Shown here in pieces: positions 38,301 through 53,300 of a DNA stretch of 64,000 bases. This DNA is from Rhodocyclaceae bacterium (GTDB lineage Bacteria > Pseudomonadota > Gammaproteobacteria > Burkholderiales > Rhodocyclaceae): assembly GCA_016721505.1 (NCBI GenBank), contig JADKHX010000003.1, positions 124,001 through 188,000 of the forward strand. The letters run 5' to 3'. How positions within the stretch are numbered: position 1 is the stretch's first letter; each line of letters starts with the position of its first letter. The notes under the pieces were generated by a model. It had not been told where the DNA came from, did no database searches, and saw only the letters and a program-made list of their open reading frames with translations. A program made the translations under genes and the position numbers.

Positions 38301-41300
38301 ACCCCGGCAGTCGACAATCTGACTGAGAGCAATGTGGCACTAACGACCGGCGGCACCATGGTCATCAGCGATGTCGATAGCGCCAGCACCTTCACGGCAC
38401 TCACGGCGGTCGCTGGCAGCAACAGCTACGGCACCTTCAGCATGAGCACGGCAGGGGTATGGACCTACACCGCCAATAGCGCGCATGACGAATTCATGGC
38501 CGGCAGCACCTACACCGATAGCGTCAGCGTGACCAGTGCCGATGGCACGGTCAGCAGCATCACGGTGAACATCCTGGGCACCAATGACGCCGCAGTGATC
38601 ACCCCGGCAGTCGACAATCTGACTGAGAGCAATGTGGCACTGACGACCGGCGGCACCATGGTCATCAGCGATGTCGATAGCGCCACCACCTTTACCGCAC
38701 TCACCGCGGTCGCCGGTAGCAACAGCTACGGCACCTTCAGCATGAGCACGGCAGGGGTATGGACCTACACCGCCAATAGCGCGCATGACGAATTCATGGC
38801 CGGCAGCACCTACACCGATAGCGTCAGCGTGACCAGTGCCGATGGCACGGTCAGCAGCATCACGGTGAACATCCTGGGCACCAATGGTGATGCGGTGATA
38901 ACGCCGGCTGTGGCGAATCTGACTGAGAGCAATGTGGCACTAACGACCGGCGGCACCATGGTCATCAGCGATGTCGATAGCGCCACCACCTTCACGGCAC
39001 TGACGGCGGTCGCCGGCAGCAACAGCTACGGCACCTTCAGCATGAGCACGGCAGGGGTATGGACCTACACCGCCAATAGCGCGCATGACGAATTCATGGC
39101 CGGCAGCACCTACACCGATAGCGTCAGCGTGACCAGTGCCGATGGCACGGTCAGCAGCATCACGGTGAACATCCTGGGCACCAATGATGCCGCCGTGATC
39201 ACCCCGGCCAGTCGACAATCTGACTGAGAGCAATGTGGCACTAACGACCGGCGGCACCATGGTCATCAGCGATGTCGATAGCGCCAGCACCTTTACCGCA
39301 CTCACCGCGGTGGCCGGCAGCAACAGCTACGGCACCTTCAGCATGAGCACGGCAGGGGTATGGACCTACACCGCCAATAGCGCGCATGACGAATTCATGG
39401 CCGGCAGCACCTACACCGATAGCGTCAGCGTCACCAGTGCCGATGGCACGGTCAGCAGCATCACGGTGAACATCCTGGGCACCAACGATGCCGCAGTGAT
39501 CACCCCGGCAGTCGACAATCTGACCGAGAGCAATGTCGCACTAACGACCGGCGGCACTATGGTCATCAGCGATGTCGATAGCGCCACCACCTTCACGGCA
39601 CTGACGGCGGTCGCCGGCAGCAACAGCTACGGCACCTTCAGCATGAGCACGGCAGGGGTATGGACCTACACCGCCAATAGCGCGCATGACGAATTCATGG
39701 CCGGCAGCACCTACACCGATAGCGTCAGCGTGACCAGTGCCGATGGCACGGTCAGCAGCATCACGGTGAACATCCTGGGCACCAACGATGCCGCAATGAT
39801 CACCCCGGCCAGTCGACAAGCTGACCGAGAGCAATGTGGCACTAACGACCGGCGGCACCATGGTCATCAGCGATGTCGATAGCGCCAGCACCTTCACTGC
39901 ACTCACCGCGGTCGCTGGCAGCAACAGCTACGGCACCTTCAGCATGAGCACGGCAGGGGTATGGACCTACACCGCCAATAGCGCGCATGACGAATTCATG
40001 GCCGGCAGCACCTACACCGATAGCGTCAGCGTCACCAGTGCCGATGGCACGGTCAGCAGCATCACGGTGAACATCCTGGGCACCAACGGTGCCGCCATCA
40101 TCACCCCGGCAGTCGACAATCTGACTGAGAGCAATGTGGCACTAACGACCGGCGGCACCATGGTCATCAGCGATGTCGATAGCGCCAGCACCTTTACCGC
40201 ACTCACCGCGGTCGCTGGCAGCAACAGCTACGGCACCTTCAGCATGAGCACGGCAGGGGTATGGACCTACACCGCCAATAGCGCGCATGACGAATTCATG
40301 GCCGGCAGCACCTACACCGATAGCGTCAGCGTGACCAGTGCCGATGGCACGGTCAGCAGCATCACGGTGAACATCCTGGGCACCAATGATGCCGCCGTGA
40401 TCACCCCGGCCAGTCGACAACCTGACTGAGAGCAATGTGGCACTAACGACCGGCGGCACCATGGTCATCAGCGATGTCGATAGCGCCACCACCTTTACCG
40501 CACTCACCGCGGTCGCCGGCAGCAACAGCTACGGCACCTTCAGCATGAGCACGGCAGGGGTATGGACCTACACCGCCAATAGCGCGCATGACGAATTCAT
40601 GGCCGGCAGCACCTACACCGATAGCGTCAGCGTGACCAGTGCCGATGGCACGGTCAGCAGCATCACGGTGAACATCCTGGGCACCAATGACGCCGCAGTG
40701 ATCACCCCGGCAGTCGACAATCTGACCGAGAGCAATGTGGCACTAACGACCGGCGGCACCATGGTCATCAGCGATGTCGATAGCGCCAGCACCTTCACTG
40801 CACTCACCGCGGTCGCTGGCAGCAACAGCTACGGCACCTTCAGCATGAGCACGGCAGGGGTATGGACCTACACCGCCAATAGCGCGCATGACGAATTCAT
40901 GGCCGGCAGCACCTACACCGATAGCGTCAGCGTGACCAGTGCCGATGGCACGGTCAGCAGCATCACGGTGAACATCCTGGGCACCAACGATGCCGCAATG
41001 ATCACCCCGGCAGTCGACAATCTGACTGAGAGCAATGTGGCACTAACGACCGGCGGCACCATGGTCATCAGCGATGTCGATAGCGCCAGCACCTTCACGG
41101 CACTCACCGCGGTCGCCGGCAGCAACAGCTACGGCACCTTCAGCATGAGCACGGCAGGGGTATGGACCTACACCGCCAATAGCGCGCATGACGAATTCAT
41201 GGCCGGCAGCACCTACACCGATAGCGTCAGCGTGACCAGTGCCGATGGCACGGTCAGCAGCATCACGGTGAACATCCTGGGCACCAACGATGCCGCAGTG

Positions 41301-44300
41301 ATCACCCCGGCAGTCGACAATCTGACTGAGAGCAATGTGGCACTAACGACCGGCGGCACCATGGTCATCAGCGATGTCGATAGCGCCAGCACCTTTACCG
41401 CACTCACCGCGGTCGCTGGCAGCAACAGCTACGGCACCTTCAGCATGAGCACGGCAGGGGTATGGACCTACACCGCCAATAGCGCGCATGACGAATTCAT
41501 GGCCGGCAGCACCTACACCGATAGCGTCAGCGTGACCAGTGCCGATGGCACGGTCAGCAGCATCACGGTGAACATCCTGGGCACCAATGGTGATGCGGTG
41601 ATAACGCCGGCTGTGGCGAATCTGACTGAGAGCAATGTGGCACTAACGACCGGCGGCACCATGGTCATCAGCGATGTCGATAGCGCCAGCACCTTTACCG
41701 CACTCACCGCGGTCGCCGGCAGCAACAGCTACGGCACCTTCAGCATGAGCACGGCAGGGGTATGGACCTACACCGCCAATAGCGCGCATGACGAATTCAT
41801 GGCTGGCAGTACCTACACCGATAGCGTCAGCGTGACCAGTGCCGATGGCACGGTCAGCAGCATCACGGTGAACATCCTGGGCACCAACGATGCCGCCATG
41901 ATCACCCCGGCAGTCGACAATCTGACTGAGAGCAATGTGGCACTAACGACCGGCGGCACTATGGTCATCAGCGATGTCGATAGCGCCACCACCTTCACGG
42001 CACTGACGGCGGTCGCCGGTAGCAACAGCTACGGCACCTTCAGCATGAGCACGGCAGGGGTATGGACCTACACCGCCAATAGCGCGCATGACGAATTCAT
42101 GGCCGGCAGCACCTACACCGATAGCGTCAGCGTGACCAGTGCCGATGGCACGGTCAGCAGCATCACGGTGAACATCCTGGGCACTAACGATGCCGCAGTG
42201 ATCACCCCGGCCACCGCGACGCTGACGGAGAGCAATGTGGCACTAACGACCGGCGGCACCATGGTCATCAGCGATGTCGATAGCGCCAGCACCTTCACTG
42301 CACTCACCGCGGTCGCTGGCAGCAACAGCTACGGCACCTTCAGCATGAGCACGGCAGGGGTATGGACCTACACCGCCAATAGCGCGCATGACGAATTCAT
42401 GGCCGGCAGCACCTACACCGATAGCGTCAGCGTGACCAGTGCCGATGGCACGGTCAGCAGCATCACGGTGAACATCCTGGGCACCAACGATGCCGCCATC
42501 ATCACCCCGGCAGTCGACAATCTGACTGAGAGCAATGTGGCACTAACGACCGGCGGCACCATGGTCATCAGCGATGTCGATAGCGCCAGCACCTTCACGG
42601 CGCTGACGGCGGTCGCCGGCAGCAACAGCTACGGCACCTTCAGCATGAGCACGGCAGGGGTATGGACCTACACCGCCAATAGCGCGCATGACGAATTCAT
42701 GGCCGGCAGCACCTACACCGATAGCGTCAGCGTGACCAGTGCCGATGGCACGGTCAGCAGCATCACGGTGAACATCCTGGGCACCAACGATGCCGCAGTG
42801 ATCACCCCGGCCAGCACCACCCTCACCTGAGAGCAATGTGGCACTAACGACCGGCGGCACCATGGTCATCAGCGATGTCGATAGCGCCAGCACCTTCACT
42901 GCACTCACCGCGGTCGCTGGCAGCAACAGCTACGGCACCTTCAGCATGAGCACGGCAGGGGTATGGACCTACACCGCCAATAGCGCGCATGACGAATTCA
43001 TGGCCGGCAGCACCTACACCGATAGCGTCAGCGTGACCAGTGCCGATGGCACGGTCAGCAGCATCACGGTGAACATCCTGGGCACCAATGACGCCGCAGT
43101 GATCACCCCGGCCAGTCGACAACCTGACTGAGAGCAATGTGGCACTAACGACCGGCGGCACCATGGTCATCAGCGATGTCGATAGCGCCAGCACCTTTAC
43201 CGCACTCACCGCGGTCGCTGGCAGCAACAGCTACGGCACCTTCAGCATGAGCACGGCAGGGGTATGGACCTACACCGCCAATAGCGCGCATGACGAATTC
43301 ATGGCCGGCAGCACCTACACCGATAGCGTCAGCGTGACCAGTGCCGATGGCACGGTCAGCAGCATCACGGTGAACATCCTGGGCACCAATGGTGATGCGG
43401 TGATAACGCCGGCTGTGGCGAATCTGACTGAGAGCAATGTGGCACTAACGACCGGCGGCACCATGGTCATCAGCGATGTCGATAGCGCCAGCACCTTCAC
43501 GGCACTCACCGCGGTCGCCGGCAGCAACAGCTACGGCACCTTCAGCATGAGCACGGCAGGGGTATGGACCTACACCGCCAATAGCGCGCATGACGAATTC
43601 ATGGCCGGCAGCACCTACACCGATAGCGTCAGCGTGACCAGTGCCGATGGCACGGTCAGCAGCATCACGGTGAACATCCTGGGCACCAACGATGCCGCCA
43701 TCATCACCCCGGCAGTCGACAATCTGACTGAGAGCAATGTGGCACTAACGACCGGCGGCACCATGGTCATCAGCGATGTTGATAGCGCCAGCACCTTCAC
43801 GGCGCTGACGGCGGTCGCCGGCAGCAACAGCTACGGCACCTTCAGCATGAGCACGGCAGGGGTATGGACCTACACCGCCAATAGCGCGCATGACGAATTC
43901 ATGGCCGGCAGCACCTACACCGATAGCGTCAGCGTGACCAGTGCCGATGGCACGGTCAGCAGCATCACGGTGAACATCCTGGGCACCAATGACGCCGCAG
44001 TGATCACCCCGGCCAGCACCACCCTCACTGAGAGCAATGTGGCACTAACGACCGGCGGCACCATGGTCATCAGCGATGTCGATAGCGCCAGCACCTTCAC
44101 TGCACTCACCGCGGTCGCTGGCAGCAACAGCTACGGCACCTTCAGCATGAGCACGGCAGGGGTATGGACCTACACCGCCAATAGCGCGCATGACGAATTC
44201 ATGGCCGGCAGCACCTACACCGATAGCGTCAGCGTGACCAGTGCCGATGGCACGGTCAGCAGCATCACGGTGAACATCCTGGGCACCAACGATGCCGCAG

Positions 44301-47300
44301 TGATCACCCCGGCAGTCGACAATCTGACTGAGAGCAATGTGGCACTGACGACCGGCGGCACCATGGTCATCAGCGATGTCGATAGCGCCAGCACCTTTAC
44401 CGCACTCACCGCGGTCGCTGGTAGCAACAGCTACGGCACCTTCAGCATGAGCACGGCAGGGGTATGGACCTACACCGCCAATAGCGCGCATGACGAATTC
44501 ATGGCCGGCAGCACCTACACCGATAGCGTCAGCGTGACCAGTGCCGATGGCACGGTCAGCAGCATCACGGTGAACATCCTGGGCACCAACGATGCCGCCA
44601 TGATCACCCCGGCAGTCGACAATCTGACTGAGAGCAATGTGGCACTAACGACCGGCGGCACCATGGTCATCAGCGATGTCGATAGCGCCAGCACCTTCAC
44701 GGCGCTCACCGCGGTCGCCGGCAGCAACAGCTACGGCACCTTCAGCATGAGCACGGCAGGGGTATGGACCTACACCGCCAATAGCGCGCATGACGAATTC
44801 ATGGCCGGCAGCACCTACACCGATAGCGTCAGCGTGACCAGTGCCGATGGCACGGTCAGCAGCATCACGGTGAACATCCTGGGCACCAACGATGCCGCCA
44901 TGATCACCCCGGCCAGCACAACCTCACTGAGAGCAATGTGGCACTAACGACCGGCGGCACCATGGTCATCAGCGATGTCGATAGCGCCAGCACCTTCACG
45001 GCACTCACCGCGGTCGCCGGCAGCAACAGCTACGGCACCTTCAGCATGAGCACGGCAGGGGTATGGACCTACACCGCCAATAGCGCGCATGACGAATTCA
45101 TGGCCGGCAGCACCTACACCGATAGCGTCAGCGTGACCAGTGCCGATGGCACGGTCAGCAGCATCACGGTGAGCATCGTCGGTACCAATGATGCCGCCGT
45201 GATCACCCCGGCAGCACAACCTCACTGAGAGCAATGTGGCACTAACGACCGGCGGCACCATGGTCATCAGCGATGTCGATAGCGCCAGCACCTTTACCGC
45301 ACTCACCGCGGTCGCTGGCAGCAACAGCTACGGCACCTTCAGCATGAGCACGGCAGGGGTATGGACCTACACCGCCAATAGCGCGCATGACGAATTCATG
45401 GCCGGCAGCACCTACACCGATAGCGTCAGCGTGACCAGTGCCGATGGCACGGTCAGCAGCATCACGGTGAACATCCTGGGCACCAATGATGCCGCAATGA
45501 TCACCCCGGCAGCGACAACCTCACTGAGAGCAATGTGGCACTAACGACCGGCGGCACCATGGTCATCAGCGATGTCGATAGCGCCAGCACCTTCACCGCG
45601 CTCACGGCGGTCGCCGGCAGCAACAGCTACGGCACCTTCAGCATGAGCACGGCAGGGGTATGGACCTACACCGCCAATAGCGCGCATGACGAATTCATGG
45701 CCGGCAGCACCTACACCGATAGCGTCAGCGTGACCAGTGCCGATGGCACGGTCAGCAGCATCACGGTGAACATCCTGGGCACCAATGACGCCGCCATCAT
45801 CACCCCGGCCAGCGACCACCTGACTGAGAGCAATGTGGCACTAACGACCGGCGGCACCATGGTGATCAGCGATGTCGATAGCGCCACCACCTTTACCGCA
45901 CTGACCGCGGTCGCTGGCAGCAACAGCTACGGCACCTTCAGCATGAGCACGGCAGGGGTATGGACCTACACCGCCAATAGCGCGCATGACGAATTCATGG
46001 CCGGCAGCACCTACACCGATAGCGTCAGCGTGACCAGTGCCGATGGCACGGTCAGCAGCATCACGGTGAACATCCTGGGCACCAATGATGCCGCCGTGAT
46101 CACCCCGGCCACCGACACTCTGACTGAGAGCAATGTGGCACTGACGACCGGCGGCACCATGGTCATCAGCGATGTCGATAGCGCCAGCACCTTTACCGCA
46201 CTCACCGCGGTCGCTGGTAGCAACAGCTACGGCACCTTCAGCATGAGCACGGCAGGGGTATGGACCTACACCGCCAATAGCGCGCATGACGAATTCATGG
46301 CCGGCAGCACCTACACCGATAGCGTCAGCGTGACCAGTGCCGATGGCACGGTCAGCAGCATCACGGTGAACATCCTGGGCACCAATGACGCCGCCATCAT
46401 CACCCCGGCAGTCGACAATCTGACTGAGAGCAATGTGGCACTAACGACCGGCGGCACCATGGTCATCAGCGATGTCGATAGCGCCAGCACCTTCACGGCG
46501 CTGACGGCGGTCGCCGGCAGCAACAGCTACGGCACCTTCAGCATGAGCACGGCAGGGGTATGGACCTACACCGCCAATAGCGCGCATGACGAATTCATGG
46601 GCCGGCAGCACCTACACCGATAGCGTCAGCGTGACCAGTGCCGATGGCACGGTCAGCAGCATCACGGTGAGCATCGTCGGTACCAATGATGCCGCAGTGA
46701 TCACCCCGGCCACCGCGACGCTGACGGAGACCAATCTAGCGCTGACCACCAGTGGCACCATGGTCATCAGCGATGTCGATAGCGCCACCACCTTTACCGC
46801 ACTCACGGCGGTCGCTGGTAGCAACAGCTACGGCACCTTCAACATGACCACGGCAGGGGTATGGACCTACACCGCCAACAAGCGCAGAATCATGGCCGGC
46901 ACCACCTACACCGATGCGTCACGTGACCAGTGCCGATGGCACCACCAGCAGCATCACGGTGAACATCCTGGGCACCAATGATGCCGCCATGATCACCCCG
47001 GCCACCGACACTCTGACGGAGACCAATCTGGCACTGACCACCGGCGGCACCATGGTCATCAGCGATGTCGATAGCGCCAGCACCTTCACGGCGCTCACGG
47101 CGGTCGCTGGCAGCAACAGCTACGGCACCTTCAGCATGAGCACGGCAGGGGTATGGACCTACACCGCCAACAGCGCGCATGACGAATTCATGGCCGGCAG
47201 CACCTACACCGATAGCGTCAGCGTGACCAGTGCCGATTGCACGGTCAGCAGCATCACGGTGAGCAACGTCGGTACCAACGATGCCGCCGTGATCACCCCG

Positions 47301-50300
47301 GCCACCGCGACGCTGACGGAGACCAATCTGGCACGACCACCAGCGGCACCATGGTCATCACGATGTCGATAGCGCCACACCTACCTCGCGGCACCACAGG
47401 ACCTTCACACACAGGCCACACCCCACCCGAACGCGGCACCACCACCAGGTCATGCCAGTGCCGATGGCAACCAGCAGCATCACGGTGAGCATCCTGGGCA
47501 CCAACGACGCCGCGATCACCCCGGCCACCACTACGAGACCAATGTGGCACTACACCAGCGGCACCATGGTCATCACCGATGTCGATAGCGCCACCACCTT
47601 CACGGCGCTGACGGCGGTCGCTGGCAGCAACAGCTACGGCACCTTCAGCATGACCACGGCAGGGGTATGGACCTACACCGCCAGCGCAATGACAGAATTC
47701 AGTTTGGGCCGGCACCACCTACACCGATGCAGTCAATGTGACCAGTGCCGATGGCACCACCAGCAGCATCACGGTGAACATCCTCGGCACCAACGATGCC
47801 GCAGTGATCACCCCGGCCACCGCGACGCTGACGGAGACCAATCTAGCGCTGACCACCAGTGGCACCATGGTCATCAGCGATGTCGATAGCGCCACCACCT
47901 TCACTGCACTCACCGCGGTCGCTGGCAGCAACAGCTACGGCACCTTCAGCATGACCACGGCAGGGGTATGGACCTACACCGCCAACAATGCGCAGAATCA
48001 GTTTGCGGCCGGCACCACCTACACCGATGCAGTGAATGTGACCAGTGCCGATGGCACCACCAGCAGCATCACGGTGAGCATCGTCGGTACTAATGATGCC
48101 GCCGTGATCACCCCGGCCACCACCACGCTGACGGAGACCAATCTAGCGCTGACCACCAGTGGCACTATGGTGATCACCGATGTCGATAGCGCCACCACCT
48201 TCACGGCGCTGACGGCGGTCGCTGGCAGCAACAGCTACGGCACCTTCAGCATGACCACGGCAGGGGTGTGGACCTACACCGCCAACAATGCGCAGAATCA
48301 GTTTGCGGCCGGCACCACCTACACCGATGCAGTGAATGTGACCAGTGCCGATGGCACCACCAGCAGCATCACGGTGAGCATCGTCGGTACCAATGATGCC
48401 GCCGTGATCACCCCGGCCACCGCGACGCTGACGGAGACCAATCTAGCGCTGACCACCAGTGGCACGATGGTGATCACCGATGTCGATAGCGCCACCACCT
48501 TCACGGCGCTGACGGCGGTCGCTGGCAGCAACAGCTACGGCACCTTCAGCATGACCACGGCAGGGGTGTGGACCTACACCGCCAACAATGCGCAGAATCA
48601 GTTTGCGGCCGGCACCACCTACACCGATGCAGTGAATGTGACCAGTGCCGATGGCACCACCAGCAGCATCACGGTGAGCATCGTCGGTACCAATGATGCC
48701 GCCGTGATCACCCCGGCCACCGCGACGCTGACGGAGACCAATCTAGCGCTGACCACCAGTGGCACCATGGTCATCACCGATGTCGATAGCGCCACTACCT
48801 TTACCGCACTCACGGCGGTCGCTGGCAGCAACAGCTACGGCACCTTCAGCATGACCACGGCAGGGGTGTGGACCTACACCGCCAACAATGCGCAGAATCA
48901 GTTTGCGGCCGGCACCACCTACACCGATGCAGTGAATGTGACCAGTGCCGATGGCACCACCAGCAGCATCACGGTGAGCATCGTCGGTACCAATGACGCC
49001 GCCACCATCACCCCGGCCACCACCACGCTGACGGAGACCAATCTAGCGCTGACCACCAGTGGCACCATGGTCATCACCGATGTCGATAGCGCCACCACCT
49101 TCACGGCGCTGACGGCGGTCGCTGGCAGCAACAGCTACGGCACCTTCAGCATGACCACGGCAGGGGTGTGGACCTACACCGCCAACAATGCGCAGAATCA
49201 GTTTGCGGCCGGCACCACCTACACCGATGCAGTGAATGTGACCAGTGCCGATGGCACCACCAGCAGCATCACGGTGAGCATCGTCGGTACCAATGATGCC
49301 GCCGTGATCACCCCGGCGACCACCACGCTGACGGAGACCTATCTAGCCCTGACCACCAGTGGCACCATGGTCATCACCGATGTCGATAGCGCCACTACCT
49401 TCACGGCGCTGACGGCGGTCGCTGGCAGCAACAGCTACGGCACCTTCAGCATGACCACGGCAGGGGTGTGGACCTACACCGCCAACAATGCGCAGAATCA
49501 GTTTGCGGCCGGCACCACCTACACCGATGCAGTGAATGTGACCAGTGCCGATGGCACCACCAGCAGCATCACGGTGAGCATCGTCGGTACCAATGATGCC
49601 GCCGTGATCACCCCGGCCACCACCACGCTGACGGAGACCAATGCGGCATTGACCACCAGTGGCACCATGGTGATCACCGATGTCGATAGCGCCACCACCT
49701 TCACGGCGCTGACGGCGGTCGCTGGCAGCAACAGCTACGGCACCTTCAGCATGACCACGGCAGGGGTGTGGACCTACACCGCCAACAATGCACAGAATCA
49801 GTTTGCGGCCGGCACCACCTACACCGATGCAGTGAATGTGACCAGTGCCGATGGCACCACCAGCAGCATCACGGTGAGCATCGTCGGTACCAATGATGCC
49901 GCCGTGATCACCCCGGCCACCACCACGCTGACGGAGACCAATCCGGCGCTGACCACCAGTGGCACGATGGTGATCACCGATGTCGATAGCGCCACCACCT
50001 TCACGGCGCTGACGGCGGTCGCTGGCAGCAACAGCTACGGCACCTTCAGCATGACCACGGCAGGGGTGTGGACCTACACCGCCAACAATGCGCAGAATCA
50101 GTTTGCGGCCGGCACCACCTACACCGATGCAGTGAATGTGACCAGTGCCGATGGCACCACCAGCAGCATCACGGTGAGCATCGTCGGTACTAATGATGCC
50201 GCCGTGATCACCCCGGCGACCACCACGCTGACGGAGACCAATCTAGCGCTGACCACCAGTGGCACCATGGTCATCACCGATGTCGATAGCGCCACCACCT

Positions 50301-53300
50301 TCACGGCGCTGACGGCGGTCGCTGGTAACAATAGCCGTGGCACCTTCAGCATGACCACGGCAGGGGTGGACCTACACCGCCAACAATGCGCAGAATCAGT
50401 TTGCGGCCGGCACCACCTACACCGATGCAGTGAATGTGACCAGTGCCGATGGCACCACCAGCAGCATCACGGTGAGCATCGTCGGTACCAATGATGCCGC
50501 CGTGATCACCCCGGCCACCACCACGCTGACGGAGACCAATGCGGCATTGACCACCAGTGGCACCATGGTGATCACCGATGTCGATAGCGCCACCACCTTC
50601 ACGGCGCTGACGGCGGTCGCTGGCAGCAACAGCTACGGCACCTTCAGCATGACCACGGCAGGGGTGTGGACCTACACCGCCAACAATGCGCAGAATCAGT
50701 TTGCGGCCGGCACCACCTACACCGATGCAGTGAATGTGACCAGTGCCGATGGCACCACCAGCAGCATCACGGTGAGCATCGTCGGTACCAATGACGCCGC
50801 CACCATCACCCCGGCCACCACCACGCTGACGGAGACCAATGCGGCATTGACCACCAGTGGCACCATGGTCATCACCGATGTCGATAGCGCCACCACCTTC
50901 ACGGCGCTGACGGCGGTCGCTGGCAGCAACAGCTACGGCACCTTCAGCATGACCACGGCAGGGGTGGACCTACACCGCCAACAATGCGCAGAATCAGTTT
51001 GCGGCCGGCACCACCTACACCGATGCAGTGAATGTGACCAGTGCCGATGGCACCACCAGCAGCATCACGGTGAGCATCGTCGGTACCAATGATGCCGCCG
51101 TGATCACCCCGGCCACCACCACGCTGACGGAGACCAATCCGGCACTGACCACCAGTGGCACCATGGTGATCACCGATGTCGATAGCGCCACCACCTTCAC
51201 GGCGCTGACGGCGGTCGCTGGCAGCAACAGCTACGGCACCTTCAGCATGACCACGGCAGGGGTGGTGGACCTACACCGCCAACAATGCACAGAATCAGTT
51301 TGCGGCCGGCACCACCTACACCGATGCAGTGAATGTGACCAGTGCCGATGGCACCACCAGCAGCATCACGGTGAGCATCGTCGGTACCAATGATGCCGCC
51401 GTGATCACCCCGGCCACCACCACGCTGACGGAGACCAATGCGGCATTGACCACCAGTGGCACCATGGTGATCACCGATGTCGATAGCGCCACCACCTTCA
51501 CGGCGCTGACGGCGGTCGCTGGCAGCAACAGCTACGGCACCTTCAGCATGACCACGGCAGGGGTGTGGACCTACACCGCCAACAATGCGCAGAATCAGTT
51601 TGCGGCCGGCACCACCTACACCGATGCAGTGAATGTGACCAGTGCCGATGGCACCACCAGCAGCATCACGGTGAGCATCGTCGGTACCAATGACGCCGCC
51701 GTGATCACCCCGGCGACCACCACGCTGACGGAGACCAATGTGGCACTGACCACCAGTGGCACCATGGTCATCACCGATGTCGATAGCGCCACCACCTTCA
51801 CGGCACTGACGGCGGTCGCTGGCAGCAACAGCTACGGCACCTTCAGCATGACCACGGCAGGGGGTGGACCTACACCGCCAACAATGCACAGAATCAGTTT
51901 GCGGCCGGCACCACCTACACCGATGCAGTGAATGTGACCAGTGCCGATGGCACCACCAGCAGCATCACGGTGAGCATCGTCGGTACCAATGATGCCGCCG
52001 TGATCACCCCGGCGACCACCACGCTGACGGAGACCAATGCGGCATTGACCACCAGTGGCACCATGGTCATCACCGATGTCGATAGCGCCACTACCTTTAC
52101 CGCACTCACGGCGGTCGCTGGCAGCAACAGCTACGGCACCTTCAGCATGACCACGGCAGGGGTGTGGACCTACACCGCCAACAATGCGCAGAATCAGTTT
52201 GCGGCCGGCACCACCTACACCGATGCAGTGAATGTGACCAGTGCCGATGGCACCACCAGCAGCATCACGGTGAGCATCGTCGGTACTAATGATGCCGCCG
52301 TGATCACCCCGGCCACCACCACGCTGACGGAGACCAATGCGGCATTGACCACCAGTGGCACCATGGTCATCACCGATGTCGATAGCGCCACCACCTTCAC
52401 GGCGCTGACGGCGGTCGCTGGCAGCAACAGCTACGGCACCTTCAGCATGACCACGGCAGGGGCAGGGACCTACACCGCCAACAATGCGCAGAATCAGTTT
52501 GCGGCCGGCACCACCTACACCGATGCAGTGAATGTGACCAGTGCCGATGGCACCACCAGCAGCATCACGGTGAGCATCGTCGGTACCAATGACGCCGCCG
52601 TGATCACCCCGGCGACCACCACGCTGACGGAGACCAATGCGGCATTGACCACCAGTGGCACCATGGTCATCACCGATGTCGATAGCGCCACCACCTTCAC
52701 GGCACTCACCGCGGTCGCTGGCAGCAACAGCTACGGCACCTTCAGCATGAGCACGGCAGGGGTGTGGACCTACACCGCCAACAATGCGCAGAATCAGTTT
52801 GCGGCCGGCACCACCTACACCGATGCAGTGAATGTGACCAGTGCCGATGGCACCACCAGCAGCATCACGGTGAGCATCGTCGGTACTAATGATGCCGCCG
52901 TGATCACCCCGGCGACCACCACGCTGACGGAGACCAATGCGGCATTGACCACCAGTGGCACCATGGTCATCACCGATGTCGATAGCGCCACCACCTTCAC
53001 GGCGCTGACGGCGGTCGCTGGCAGCAACAGCTACGGCACCTTCAGCATGACCACGGCAGGGGTGTGGACCTACACCGCCAACAATGCGCAGAATCAGTTT
53101 GCGGCCGGCACCACCTACACCGATGCAGTGAATGTGACCAGTGCCGATGGCACCACCAGCAGCATCACGGTGAGCATCGTCGGTACCAATGACGCCGCCG
53201 TGATCACCCCGGCGACCACCACGCTGACGGAGACCAATGCGGCATTGACCACCAGTGGCACCATGGTCATCACCGATGTCGATAGCGCCACCACCTTCAC

